Assembly (NCBI RefSeq): GCF_011043625.1
Contig: NZ_JAAKGT010000005.1
Span: 124,001-188,000, forward strand
From: Caulobacter sp. 602-2
GTDB lineage: Bacteria; Pseudomonadota; Alphaproteobacteria; Caulobacterales; Caulobacteraceae
Length of the DNA stretch: 64,000 nt
Direction of reading: 5' to 3'
In this document: positions 7,594-16,237 of the stretch, piece by piece
Layout: each line of letters opens with the position of its first letter
Numbering within the stretch: the first letter of the stretch is position 1
Position numbers and translations under genes: made by a program
The notes under the pieces: generated by a model
What the model saw: the letters and a program-made list of their open reading frames with translations, nothing else
What the model was told of the DNA's origin: nothing
Databases searched by the model: none

Positions 7594-8013
7594 TCAGCCC
7601 TTGCGCCCCTTCCCCGCGCCCCGGCCGGTCTGGCCAAGGCCCATCTGGCGGGCAAGATCAGAGCGCGCCTTGGCGTAGTTCGGCGCAACCATGGGATAGT
7701 CCGAAGGCAGGCCCCACTTCTCACGGTAGTCTTCGGGGCTCATGTCGTACTGGGTGCGCAGGTGACGCTTCAGCGATTTGAAGCGCCGGCCGTCCTCCAG
7801 GCAGATGATGTAGTCGGGCGTCACCGAGCGGCGGACCGGCACGGCCGGCTCCTTGGGCTCGGGCGCGGCGGCCTCGGGCGAGCCGATGGCCTTGAGGGCG
7901 TCGTGCACGCTGCGGATCAGCGCCGGCATCTCGGAGGCCGGCACGGCGTTGCCGCCCACGAAGGCCGCGACGATGCCAGCGGTAAGTTCGACGAGTGGGA
8001 TCTCTTCTTCCAT
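7594..8013 (-). CDS. mucR1: MucR/Ros-family transcriptional regulator (copy 1)
   Basis: 139 aa from ATG 8013, preceded by gggagaggcgtc. Contains the MucR zinc-finger-like core ([34 protein letters not shown] in outline: Cys, then two His around the KSLKRHL helix). MucR proteins bind AT-rich promoters and in Caulobacter control S-phase to G1 transition genes with SciP and CtrA. A paralogue lies at 21052-21489. The numbering 1/2 is assigned only by order in the window. Confidence 0.88.
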   Translation of the reverse strand: MEEEIPLVELTAGIVAAFVGGNAVPASEMPALIRSVHDALKAIGSPEAAAPEPKEPAVPVRRSVTPDYIICLEDGRRFKSLKRHLRTQYDMSPEDYREKWGLPSDYPMVAPNYAKARSDLARQMGLGQTGRGAGKGRKG

Positions 8014-8255
8014 GACGCCTCTCCCGTTCCCTTTATCTTTCTCGACGCGCATCCGGTCTCGGCGCGCGAAGTTGCATCATGGATAAACGCGTCAGTAAAA
8101 CCGGGCAATAGATGCCTCTGCGGAATATTGACTGTCGAACGACGCAGTCACTCGCAATGTCAACTTAAGGTCGCGAGGTAAAAATTCAGATTTTCTGGAT
8201 TTTGATTGAACGCGTTCGGCGAACTTGACCGCACGGGTTCCTGTCGCGAGCGGCG

Positions 8256-9467
8256 CTAGCGGCCGAAATCCCGCGACAGCGCCAGCATCGCCGCGCGCTG
8301 GGGCACCGAGTACTCGTCGATGGCGTCGGTGTCGCCATCGCGGATGGCCTTCAGCAGGGCCGGCGTCAGGGCCGAGGACAGCGACCAGTTCCAGTAGCGC
8401 AGCACGGTCTGGGCGCGATCGACGGCGATGGCGTCGAACACGGCCAGGACCCGCTCCAGCCCCGGCGCCGGAACGCCCTCGGCGTCGGTCTCGGGACGAC
8501 GCAGGCCGCGCCACAGCGCCCGCACGGCCGCGCGCGGCAGGCCAGTGGCCTTGCACAGGATGGCGATCGGCTCGCCGCCCTGGTCGGTGAAGATCTTGGC
8601 CCCGGTCATCGGCTTGAGGCCGGCGAGATAGGAGATCTCCTCGGCGGTCTCGCGGGTCAGGCCGGTCTGGGCCGCGGCGACGGCGTCCTCGAGGCTGTCG
8701 AAGGGGCTCTTGGCGATGGCGGCGCGGTTGCGCTGGCGGCGCTCGATGAACTGCAGCGCCTTGCGCGACAGCGGGTCCTGCCAGCCCTCGCCCGAAGCCA
8801 CGGCGAAGACGTCGCCGACGGCCTCCTGCAGGATCTCGCGCGAGACGGCGAAGCGCTGGAGGATCGTGCGGCGGGCCTCGGCGTCGGCCCACCAGAACAT
8901 CACGTAGGCGTGGCTGGGACGCAGTTCGGCCCGCTTGAGCAGCAGCGGGATCAGGCCGGGATTGTCGCGCGTCATCGCCACGACGTTCTCGACGCCCTGG
9001 TGGCTGAAACGGGCCAGCTCGTTGCGCAGCAGCGCCTCGACGACCGGCGTCTCGCCCATGTCGACCAGCGCGTCGGCCACCACCTCGCCGACGCCGCGGC
9101 GGATGGCGATCAGCCGGCGGTGCTCCTGGCTGGCGTGGTAGAGGCAGTCGATCAGATCGGCGTCCGACAGGTTGGGCGAGTTCTCCAGCAGGGCCCGCGC
9201 CACAACGACCTCGTCACGCAGCAGCAGCCGCACCAGCGAGCCGGGCATGTCGGACAGGTTGGCCAGGCGACGGGAGACCTTCTCGCGTTCCTCGACCACC
9301 GCCTCGCGCAGCATCTCGACCAGCAGGTCGGCGCACATCGCCCGCTCGAAGGCGTTGATGCGGCTGGCCGGCAGGCAAACCACGTCGGCGAGTCGCTTGA
9401 GGAGCGCGGCGCGCGACTTGGGCGGAACGGCGATCGGCTTGGCGAAGGGCGAAATCGGGTCGGTCAT
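8256..9467 (-). CDS. DUF2336 domain protein
   Basis: 403 aa, soluble and predominantly helical, with repeated Leu/Arg-rich helices (RRLANLSDMPGSLVRLLLRDEVVVARALLENSPNL in outline, 60-100) as in DUF2336 proteins of Caulobacterales and other alphaproteobacteria. The molecular role is unknown to me. Its HEAT-like repeats suggest protein-protein interaction. A 240-bp gap separates it from mucR1, and that gap holds AT-richer DNA with a 10-bp palindrome GAACGCGTTC (8207-8216) but no gene that I can see. Confidence 0.8.
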   Translation of the reverse strand: MTDPISPFAKPIAVPPKSRAALLKRLADVVCLPASRINAFERAMCADLLVEMLREAVVEEREKVSRRLANLSDMPGSLVRLLLRDEVVVARALLENSPNLSDADLIDCLYHASQEHRRLIAIRRGVGEVVADALVDMGETPVVEALLRNELARFSHQGVENVVAMTRDNPGLIPLLLKRAELRPSHAYVMFWWADAEARRTILQRFAVSREILQEAVGDVFAVASGEGWQDPLSRKALQFIERRQRNRAAIAKSPFDSLEDAVAAAQTGLTRETAEEISYLAGLKPMTGAKIFTDQGGEPIAILCKATGLPRAAVRALWRGLRRPETDAEGVPAPGLERVLAVFDAIAVDRAQTVLRYWNWSLSSALTPALLKAIRDGDTDAIDEYSVPQRAAMLALSRDFGR

Positions 9468-9597
9468 GATCTTCCTGGCGGCGAAGCCCCGGTCGCCGAG
9501 TTTCGAACCTAGACGGTAACGCCCTTAAGTTCGAATTAGCGCCAGGGATTCTCCCGCCAGGGGAATTTGCGGCCCAAAGCCTGGCTTCGCCAGGGGG

Positions 9598-10482
9598 TCA
9601 GCGAAATTGTCGCGGCTCCCACTCCGGCCAGATGTCGGGCAGGTCTGTGGAGACGCGGTTGGGATAGGCCGGCGCGCGCTTTTCCAGGAACGAGGTCACC
9701 CCCTCCTTGGCGTCGCCGGAGGCGCCGCGCGATTGGATGGCGCGGCTGTCGGCCTTGTGGGCCTCCATCGGATGGTCGGCGCCGGCCATGCGCCAGAGCA
9801 GCTGGCGGGTCAGGGCGACCGAGACGGGGGCGGTGTTGTCGGCGATCTCGCGCGCCAGGGCGCGGGCGGCGGGCAGCAGGTCTTCGGGTGCGTGCAGCGA
9901 GCGGACGAAGCCGCGCTCCTTGGCCTCGGTCGCCGGGAACACACGGCCGGTGTAGCACCACTCCAGCGCCGTCTGCAGGCCCACCAGACGCGGCAGGAAC
10001 CAGGACGAGCAGGCCTCGGGCGTGATGCCCCGTCGGGCGAAGACGAAGCCGAACTTGGCGTCCTCGCTGGCCAGGCGGATGTCCATGGCCAGTTGCATGG
10101 TCGCGCCGACGCCGACCGCCGGGCCGTTCACGGCGGCGATCACGGGCTTGAGGCTGTCATAGATGCGCAGGGTCACCCGGCCGCCGCCGTCGCGATAGAC
10201 GTCGCCGACCTTGCCCTCCTCGCGCTCCAGCGCCTGGGGCGAGGTGCGGTCGAAGGTGGCCCCGCCGCTCGAAAGGTCGGCGCCGGCGCAGAAGGCCCGG
10301 CCCGCGCCGGTGACGATCACCACCTTCACCGCGTCGTCGGCGTCGGTGATGTCGAAGACCTCGATCAGCTCCTTCATCATCCGGGCGGTGAAGGCGTTGA
10401 GCTTGTCGGGCCGGTTCAGGGTGATCGTCGCGATCCCGTCCTCGACGGCGTAGAGCAGGGTCTCGAAGGTCGGCTGCGACAT
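9598..10482 (-). CDS. Enoyl-CoA hydratase/isomerase (crotonase family)
   Basis: 294 aa from ATG 10482 (gggag upstream). Hydrates or isomerises 2-enoyl-CoA thioesters. The oxyanion-hole segment GRAFCAGADLSSGG is at about 61-74, and the second loop PAVGVGATMQLAMDIRLASE leads to the acidic residue in ITPEACSSWFLPRLVG. The latter is typical of crotonase proteins in fatty-acid, steroid or terpenoid catabolism. Neighbours (P450, acyl-CoA ligase) suggest side-chain degradation of a hydrophobic substrate. A TetR-type palindrome sits 24 bp upstream. Confidence 0.88.
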   Translation of the reverse strand: MSQPTFETLLYAVEDGIATITLNRPDKLNAFTARMMKELIEVFDITDADDAVKVVIVTGAGRAFCAGADLSSGGATFDRTSPQALEREEGKVGDVYRDGGGRVTLRIYDSLKPVIAAVNGPAVGVGATMQLAMDIRLASEDAKFGFVFARRGITPEACSSWFLPRLVGLQTALEWCYTGRVFPATEAKERGFVRSLHAPEDLLPAARALAREIADNTAPVSVALTRQLLWRMAGADHPMEAHKADSRAIQSRGASGDAKEGVTSFLEKRAPAYPNRVSTDLPDIWPEWEPRQFR

Positions 10483-10505
10483 GTGCTGGGCTCCCTGGCG
10501 ATCTT

Positions 10506-10521
10506 TCAAACGATCGTATGA
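10506..10521. promoter_or_regulatory. Imperfect 16-bp palindrome, TetR-type operator candidate
   Basis: TCAAACGATCGTATGA is symmetric at 14 of 16 positions around ACGATCGT. It lies just upstream of the enoyl-CoA hydratase start (10482), where a repressor of an acyl-CoA catabolic gene would bind. No TetR gene is adjacent, so the regulator would act in trans. Confidence 0.45.
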
Positions 10522-10565
10522 TCTAGGAGCACTTGGACACAACCCCTGCTCACCGCCCCTCGCTC

Positions 10566-10603
10566 GTCATCGCGGGCAGGCGCTGCGCGCTTTCCGGGAT
10601 GAC
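10566..10603. repeat. Short copy of the gtcatcccgg palindromic repeat
   Basis: gtcatcgcgg…ccgggatgac with a small inner hairpin (ggcgctgcgcgc) is a truncated member of the family seen at 2455, 36920, 53511 and 63303. It fills most of the gap between the P450 stop and the hydratase promoter. Confidence 0.65.
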
Positions 10604-10622
10604 GGCGGATGGTGGCGAGAGG

Positions 10623-11960
10623 TCACAGCGCCCGCCTCACCCCCAGCTTGCTGATGGCGTGGACGAAGTTGTTGGCCGCGACCTCGGTGCTCCCGGTCCA
10701 TTCCAGGTCGGGGAACCTCGCCAGGATCTGGCGATAGGCCTCCTCCAGCTGGATCTGGGCGACGCGCTTGCCAAGGCAGGTGTGCGGGCCATAGCCGAAG
10801 GCCACGTGCTTGCCGGCGTTGGAGCGGGAGACGTCCAGGCGATCGGGGTTTTCGAACATCGCCGGGTCGCGGTTGGCCGCCCCGTAGTACATGACCACCT
10901 TCTCGCCTTCGGCGATCTGCTGCCCCGCCACCTCGACGTCGCGCGTGGCGGTGCGGCGCATATAGATCACCGGGCTGACCATGCGGATGAACTCGTCCAC
11001 CGCGCCCGGCAGCAGGGACGGATCCTCGATCAGCCGCTGCTTCTGCTCGGGAAACTCGGTCAGCAGCCGCATGGCCCCCGACAGCGTGTTTCGCGTCGTG
11101 TCGTTGCCGGCGAAGACGATCAGCAGCCACGAGCCGTCGAGATACTCGTCGGCCAGCAGATCGCCATCGACCTGGGCCCGCGCGATGGCGGTCATCAGGT
11201 CCTGCCTGGGATCCTCGCGCCGCTTGAGCAGCATGGTGCGGCCGTAGTCGAACATCTCCTCGACGTTCTCGTTGAAGTCGGCGACGAACTGCATGAGCTC
11301 GAGCGTCGGCGTGATCGGCGCCATGGCCTGCTGCACGGCCAGGTCCTGGGCGCGCTCCAGATAGTGCATCCAGCGCAGGAACTTCGCCCTGTCCTCCGGC
11401 GGAACGCCCAGGATCTCGCACAGGGTGAACAGCGGCAGGATCGACGAGAAATGCTCGACCATGTCGATCTCGGCGCCGCCGGCCAGCAGCGGCTCCATCT
11501 CGTCGAGCAGGCGGGTGACCTCTCCCTTCACCTTGTCGGTCAGGCCGCGCAGATAGGCGGCGGTGAAATAGGGCATGTGCTCGCGGCGCAGCTGCAGATG
11601 ATGCGGCGCGTCGAGGTTGATCATGGTGTCCATGGTCGCCCGGAACAGCAGGGCGTGGCGCTTGTCGGGCGGCCCCATCGACATCAGGATCCCGCCCTTC
11701 TGCGAGGAGAAGGTCTCAGGATCGCCGTTGACGCGCATGACGTCCTCATAGCGGGTGACGGCCCAGAAGCCGGGGCCGCCGAACGGCTCGCCATGCCACA
11801 TCACCGGCGCCTGATCGCGCATGCGCGCGAAGTCGGCGAAGGGCTGGCCCCTGGTGAAGCGGAAGATGTCGGCCAGGTCGACCCCGTCGAGGGTGGGATA
11901 GGCCCGGGGCGCGCCGGGCCCCGGCCGGCCGTCGACCACCGTCTTGCTGATCAGCTCCAT
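10623..11960 (-). CDS. Cytochrome P450 monooxygenase
   Basis: 445 aa, a normal bacterial soluble P450. Heme-binding signature FGYGPHTCLGK with Cys395 as axial ligand. The I-helix oxygen-activation motif AGNDTT is at about 282-287, and the K-helix ExxR is EFIR. It hydroxylates a hydrophobic substrate using electrons from a ferredoxin/reductase that is not encoded nearby. Overall resemblance is to bacterial P450s acting on terpenes, fatty acids or steroid side chains, but the substrate is unknown. Divergent from the acyl-CoA ligase with a 204-bp GC-rich intergenic region. Confidence 0.93.
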   Translation of the reverse strand: MELISKTVVDGRPGPGAPRAYPTLDGVDLADIFRFTRGQPFADFARMRDQAPVMWHGEPFGGPGFWAVTRYEDVMRVNGDPETFSSQKGGILMSMGPPDKRHALLFRATMDTMINLDAPHHLQLRREHMPYFTAAYLRGLTDKVKGEVTRLLDEMEPLLAGGAEIDMVEHFSSILPLFTLCEILGVPPEDRAKFLRWMHYLERAQDLAVQQAMAPITPTLELMQFVADFNENVEEMFDYGRTMLLKRREDPRQDLMTAIARAQVDGDLLADEYLDGSWLLIVFAGNDTTRNTLSGAMRLLTEFPEQKQRLIEDPSLLPGAVDEFIRMVSPVIYMRRTATRDVEVAGQQIAEGEKVVMYYGAANRDPAMFENPDRLDVSRSNAGKHVAFGYGPHTCLGKRVAQIQLEEAYRQILARFPDLEWTGSTEVAANNFVHAISKLGVRRAL

Positions 11961-12164
11961 GCGCTCGCCTCCCGTCGAACGTCGTCGTGGCGGACACGAT
12001 CACCCAGGATTGCGCGGCCGCCAACGGCGCCCCTACGGCAACTTGCGCGCGCGTCGGGCCTTGGGTCATGCTCCTGACTGAACGCCGATCACGCGGGTCA
12101 CACGCGGACGGCGCCTGGGAGAGAAACGGCCGACCCCGCCCAGGCGGGCGGCCCAGGAGGTCGC

Positions 12165-13703
12165 ATGCATCCGAGCGTCCACGCCCGCACCCAGCCCGAC
12201 AAGCCCGCCTTCGTGATGGCCGGCTCGGGCGAGACCGTCACCTACAAGGAACTCGACGACCGCTCGAACCAGGGGGCGCAGCTGTTCCGGTCGATGGGCC
12301 TGCAGGTCGGCGACGTCGTGGCCATCCTGCTCGACAACCATCCGCGCTATCTGGAGATCGCCTGGGCGGCGCAGCGGGCGGGGCTCTACTACACCTGCAT
12401 CTCGACCAAGCTGACCGCGCCGGAGGTCGAGTACATCGTAAAGGATTGCGGGGCCAAGGCGCTGATCGCCGGACCGGCGCTGGACGGCGCCGCACAGGCG
12501 TTGGCCCCGCTGATCCCGGGCGTGGCGCTTTTGCGGGTGGACGGGGCGGCCGGCCCCTACGCCGATTTCGACGCCGCCCGCGCGGCCATGCCCACGAGCC
12601 CGATCGCCGACGAGACCTCGGGCTCGGACATGCTCTATTCGTCGGGCACCACCGGCAGGCCCAAGGGCGTCAAGCCGGCCCTGGACGGCGCGCCGATCGA
12701 CGCGCCGCACGCCCTGCAGATGATGGCCCAGCACCTGTTCAAGCTGGATGGCGACAGCGTCTATCTCTCGCCCGCGCCGCTCTATCACGCCGCCCCGCTG
12801 CGCTGGTGCATGAGCGTGCACAAGCTGGGCGGCACGGTCGTGGTGATGGAGAAGTTCGATCCCGAGACCGCGCTGGCCCTGATCGAAGAGCACAAGGCCA
12901 CCTGCGGCCAGTTCGTGCCGACCCACTTCGTGCGGATGCTGAAGCTGCCCGAGGCGACGCGGGCCCGGTACGACGTCTCGACCATGCGCTCGGCGATCCA
13001 CGCCGCCGCCCCCTGCCCCGTGCCGGTCAAGGAGCAGATGATCGCCTGGTGGGGGCCGGTGATCTATGAGTACTACGCTGGCACCGAAGGCAACGGCTTC
13101 TGCTGGATCGACAGCAGGAGCTGGCTGGAGCGGCGCGGCTCGGTGGGCCAGGCGGCGCTGGGCGAACTGCGCATCTGCGACGAGGCCGGCGATCCCCTGC
13201 CCGCCCGCACCGAGGGCGTGGTCTATTTCGCCAACGGCCCGGCGGTGACCTATCACAACGCCCCGGAGAAGACGGCCGCAAGCTACAACAAGCACGGCTG
13301 GACGACGCTGGGCGACGTGGGCTGGGCCGACGAGGACGGCTATCTGTACCTGACCGACCGCAAGAGCTTCATGATCATCTCCGGCGGGGTGAACATCTAT
13401 CCGCAGGAGATCGAGAACCTCTTGATCACCCACCCCAGGGTGGCCGACGCCGCCGTAGTCGGCGCGCCCGACGAGGAGATGGGCGAGAAGGTGGTGGCGG
13501 TGATCCAGCCGCTGGACTGGTCCGACGCCGGCGAGGCCCTGGCCGCCGAACTGCTGGCCTTCGCCCGCGACAACCTCAGCCACGTGAAGGCCCCGCGGCA
13601 GGTGGACTTCGTGAGGGAACTGCCCCGGCACCCGACCGGCAAGCTCTACAAGCGGCTGGTGCGGGATGCATACTGGGGCAAGGGCGAGGGCCGGATCGTT
13701 TGA
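12165..13703 (+). CDS. Acyl-CoA synthetase (AMP-dependent ligase, FadD-like)
   Basis: 512 aa. Activates a carboxylic acid to its CoA thioester via an acyl-adenylate. ATP-binding P-loop YSSGTTGRPKGVK, adenine motif YYAGTEGNGF, hinge region TDRKSFMIISGGVNIYPQE and catalytic Lys motif PTGKLYKRLV near the end. Start ATG 12165 follows caggaggtcgc, a strong ribosome site. It is divergently paired with the P450 gene, suggesting oxidation followed by CoA activation of the same substrate class. Confidence 0.9.
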   Translation: MHPSVHARTQPDKPAFVMAGSGETVTYKELDDRSNQGAQLFRSMGLQVGDVVAILLDNHPRYLEIAWAAQRAGLYYTCISTKLTAPEVEYIVKDCGAKALIAGPALDGAAQALAPLIPGVALLRVDGAAGPYADFDAARAAMPTSPIADETSGSDMLYSSGTTGRPKGVKPALDGAPIDAPHALQMMAQHLFKLDGDSVYLSPAPLYHAAPLRWCMSVHKLGGTVVVMEKFDPETALALIEEHKATCGQFVPTHFVRMLKLPEATRARYDVSTMRSAIHAAAPCPVPVKEQMIAWWGPVIYEYYAGTEGNGFCWIDSRSWLERRGSVGQAALGELRICDEAGDPLPARTEGVVYFANGPAVTYHNAPEKTAASYNKHGWTTLGDVGWADEDGYLYLTDRKSFMIISGGVNIYPQEIENLLITHPRVADAAVVGAPDEEMGEKVVAVIQPLDWSDAGEALAAELLAFARDNLSHVKAPRQVDFVRELPRHPTGKLYKRLVRDAYWGKGEGRIV

Positions 13704-13714
13704 TCGGGCGGAAA

Positions 13715-13745
13715 GTTATACGCAGATCTCCAAATTGCGTATAAC
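13715..13745. promoter_or_regulatory. Perfect 10-bp inverted repeat directly before the nucleotidyltransferase-fold gene
   Basis: gttatacgca (13715-13724), 11-bp spacer, tgcgtataac (13736-13745). The arm centres are 21 bp apart, two helical turns, as for a dimeric repressor. The start codon follows at 13754, so binding would block the promoter and ribosome site. The preceding ligase stop is only 12 bp upstream, so the promoter must overlap this site. Confidence 0.7.
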
Positions 13746-13753
13746 CTGTCCCC

Positions 13754-14770
13754 ATGGTCGAGCGCCTGCCCCTTTCCGCCCACACCAGCTATGCGGAGCT
13801 GATGGAGCGCCTGCGCCTTGGCCGCGTGAGCGAGTATCCTCCCGGCTCTTCCTTCGTGTCCAAGACCGTCAAGGGCCGGGTCTACTGGTACGTCCAGATG
13901 CCGACGGGAGGCGCGCAGAGCCGGCGGCAAGTGTATGTGGGCCCTGACAGCGATGACCTGCGCGAGCGTATCGCGCGGCACGGAGAGCATCGCGCCGACC
14001 ACGACGATCGCCGACGCCTCGTCGCCGCGATCATCGCTTCAGGCGCTCCCCGTCCAGATCGGACCAGCGCCGAGATCATCCAGGCGCTTTCGGTCGCGGG
14101 CGCATTCCGCCTCCGGGCGTTGCTGGTCGGCACGGTCGCCTTTCAGACCTACGCCGCGCACCTGGGCGTCCGACTACCCGTCACCAGCCTTGCGACCATG
14201 GATCTCGACATCGCCCAGGACTTCGGCATCGCGTCGAACCTGGACGATACGCTCGACCGCCCGCTGCTGGAGGTTCTGCGAGAACTCGATCCCCGCTTCG
14301 CGCCGGTAAGCTACGCCTTCAACGCCAGCCGCACGACGAGCTATGCTCTGGGCGAGCGCTATCGACTGGACGTCCTGACGACTAACCGGGGCGCGCCCAG
14401 GGATGAACCGTCCTACCTGCCGACACTGGGCAGCGACGCCGTGCCCCTGCCGTTCATGGACTTCCTGCTGCGCGATCCGGTCGAGACCGCAGTGCTCCAT
14501 GGCGGCGGCGTGCTGGTCAATGCGCCTTCGCCGCCGCGCTATGCGGTTCACAAGCTGATCGTGAGCCGGGACCGCAAGGTCAACCCCGAGAAGGGTCTCA
14601 AGGACCGCCAGCAAGCCACGCAGCTGATCCGCGCCCTGGCCGAAGACGATCCCTACGCCCTGCGCGACGCCTATGCGGAGGCGCGCGGACGCGGCGAGGC
14701 CTGGCGCAAGCTGCTGGATGAAGCGGTCAGTTTGCTGCCCGAAGACGCAAGGACCGTGCTGGAAGGCTGA
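13754..14770 (+). CDS. Nucleotidyltransferase-fold protein (GSU2403/NTP_transf_8 type)
   Basis: 338 aa. The N-terminal 65 residues resemble the kG-x-YWYVQMP…QVYVGP module. They are followed by a minimal nucleotidyltransferase fold (LLVGTVAFQTYAAHLG, then MDLDIAQ with Asp150 and Asp152 as metal ligands). The C-terminal part HKLIVSRDRK…KGLKDRQQATQLI resembles AbiEii-like stand-alone transferases. Activity and target are unknown; some relatives belong to toxin or phage-defence systems, but no antitoxin partner is adjacent. A perfect palindrome covers its promoter. It separates the CoA ligase from mntH and may be a horizontally acquired single gene. Confidence 0.7.
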   Translation: MVERLPLSAHTSYAELMERLRLGRVSEYPPGSSFVSKTVKGRVYWYVQMPTGGAQSRRQVYVGPDSDDLRERIARHGEHRADHDDRRRLVAAIIASGAPRPDRTSAEIIQALSVAGAFRLRALLVGTVAFQTYAAHLGVRLPVTSLATMDLDIAQDFGIASNLDDTLDRPLLEVLRELDPRFAPVSYAFNASRTTSYALGERYRLDVLTTNRGAPRDEPSYLPTLGSDAVPLPFMDFLLRDPVETAVLHGGGVLVNAPSPPRYAVHKLIVSRDRKVNPEKGLKDRQQATQLIRALAEDDPYALRDAYAEARGRGEAWRKLLDEAVSLLPEDARTVLEG

Positions 14771-14823
14771 AGCAGCGCAGGTTGCTTCTATACGGGGCGG
14801 GATTCCCGCCACACGGTCGGGAC

Positions 14824-16161
14824 ATGTTCTCCGCCCTGCTCGACCGCCTGCCCAAGACCGCGACCGCTCCGTTCTGCCCGGCGGAGGTGCGGGGCTCGGT
14901 GCCCGTGCCAAGCGGGCTGCCGGCCTGGAAGCGGATGCTGCGCACCGCGGGGCCGGGCCTGCTGGTCAGCGTCGGCTACATGGACCCCGGCAACTGGGCC
15001 ACCGACATCGAGGCCGGCTCGCGCTACGGAACCAGCCTGCTGTTTGTGGTGGTGCTGTCCAGCCTGGCGGCGATCCTGCTGCAGATCCTGTCGATGCGGC
15101 TGGGCCTGGTGACCGGCAAGGACCTGGCCCGGATGTCGCGCGAGCGGTTCGGGCCGTGGACGGTCAAGGTCCAGTGGGTGCTGGCCGAACTGGCGATCAT
15201 CGCCTGCGACATCGCCGAGGTGCTGGGCGGGGCCCTGGCCTTCAAGCTTCTGCTGGGCGTGCCGCTGTGGGCGGGCGTGCTGCTCACGGGGCTCGACACG
15301 ATCATCGTGCTGAGCCTGAAGGGCAACGGCTTCCGCCAGCTGGAGGCGATCATACTGGGGCTGATCTCGACGATCGGGATCTGCTTTCTCGTGCAGCTGA
15401 TCATCGTGCCGCCCGACGCAGGCGCGGTGGCGCGGGGGCTGGTCCCGTCGCTGGCCGCGCTGCAGCAGGGCGATGCGCTCTATCTGGCCATCGGCATACT
15501 GGGCGCGACGATCATGCCGCATAACCTCTACCTGCACTCGTCGATCGTGCAGACGCGGCAGGCGCCCGAAGACGAGCCGGGCAAGCGGGCGGCGATCCGG
15601 CTGGCGAGCATCGACACCGTGGTCGCCCTGGGGCTGGCGCTGTTCGTCAACGCCGCGATCCTGGTGCTGGCGGCCTCGGCCTTCCACGGCAACGGCCTGC
15701 GCGAGGTGGCCGGCATCGAGGAGGCGCACGAGTTGCTGGCGCCGGTCACCGGCGCGGCCGTCGCGGGCATCCTGTTCGGGATCGCCCTCTTCGCCTCGGG
15801 CCAGAGCGCGACCTTTACCGGCACCATCGCCGGCCAGGTGATCCTGGAGGGCTTCCTGAACCTGAAGATCCCCTGCTGGCAGCGGCGGCTGATCACCCGG
15901 GGCCTGGCCATCATTCCGGCGATGGTCGGCGTGCTGACGCTGGGCGACCACGCGGTGGGGCGCCTGCTGGTGCTGACCCAGGTAGTGCTGAGCGCCCAGC
16001 TGCCTTTCGCCATCTGGCCGCTGCTGCGCTTCACCGACGACAGGACGCTGATGGGACCGTTCGCCAATGGCTGGCTCGTGCGGATCGTGGCCTGGGGGCT
16101 GTTCCTCGTGATCTCGGCCGCCAACGTCTGGCTGGTGGTCTCGACGTTCCGACAACCGTAG
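14824..16161 (+). CDS. mntH: Nramp-family divalent metal transporter (MntH type)
   Basis: 445 aa, proton-coupled manganese/iron importer in the inner membrane with about 11 helices. The metal-binding helix-1 motif DPGN is at 54-57 (GYMDPGNWATD), and the helix-6 motif is GATIMPHNLYLHSS. ATG 14824 was chosen; an upstream TTG at 14782 has no ribosome site. An inverted repeat GGCGGGATTCCCGCC lies at 14798-14812, just before the start, and could be regulatory. No MntR gene is nearby. Confidence 0.9.
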   Translation: MFSALLDRLPKTATAPFCPAEVRGSVPVPSGLPAWKRMLRTAGPGLLVSVGYMDPGNWATDIEAGSRYGTSLLFVVVLSSLAAILLQILSMRLGLVTGKDLARMSRERFGPWTVKVQWVLAELAIIACDIAEVLGGALAFKLLLGVPLWAGVLLTGLDTIIVLSLKGNGFRQLEAIILGLISTIGICFLVQLIIVPPDAGAVARGLVPSLAALQQGDALYLAIGILGATIMPHNLYLHSSIVQTRQAPEDEPGKRAAIRLASIDTVVALGLALFVNAAILVLAASAFHGNGLREVAGIEEAHELLAPVTGAAVAGILFGIALFASGQSATFTGTIAGQVILEGFLNLKIPCWQRRLITRGLAIIPAMVGVLTLGDHAVGRLLVLTQVVLSAQLPFAIWPLLRFTDDRTLMGPFANGWLVRIVAWGLFLVISAANVWLVVSTFRQP

Positions 16162-16211
16162 GGGCCGCGCGCCGCCGGGTGTTGCCCCGGACGAGCGCCC
16201 GTGATCTCTTC

Positions 16212-16225
16212 CAAACAAACGTTTG
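16212..16225. promoter_or_regulatory. PsrA-like operator candidate (CAAAC-N4-GTTTG)
   Basis: CAAACAAACGTTTG fits the C/GAAAC-N2-4-GTTTG/C pattern reported for PsrA-type TetR regulators of fatty-acid oxidation. It lies 13 bp before the MaoC-hydratase start (16238). The motif is short and the regulator is not in this window. Confidence 0.45.
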
Positions 16226-16237
16226 GGAGAGCGCCGC

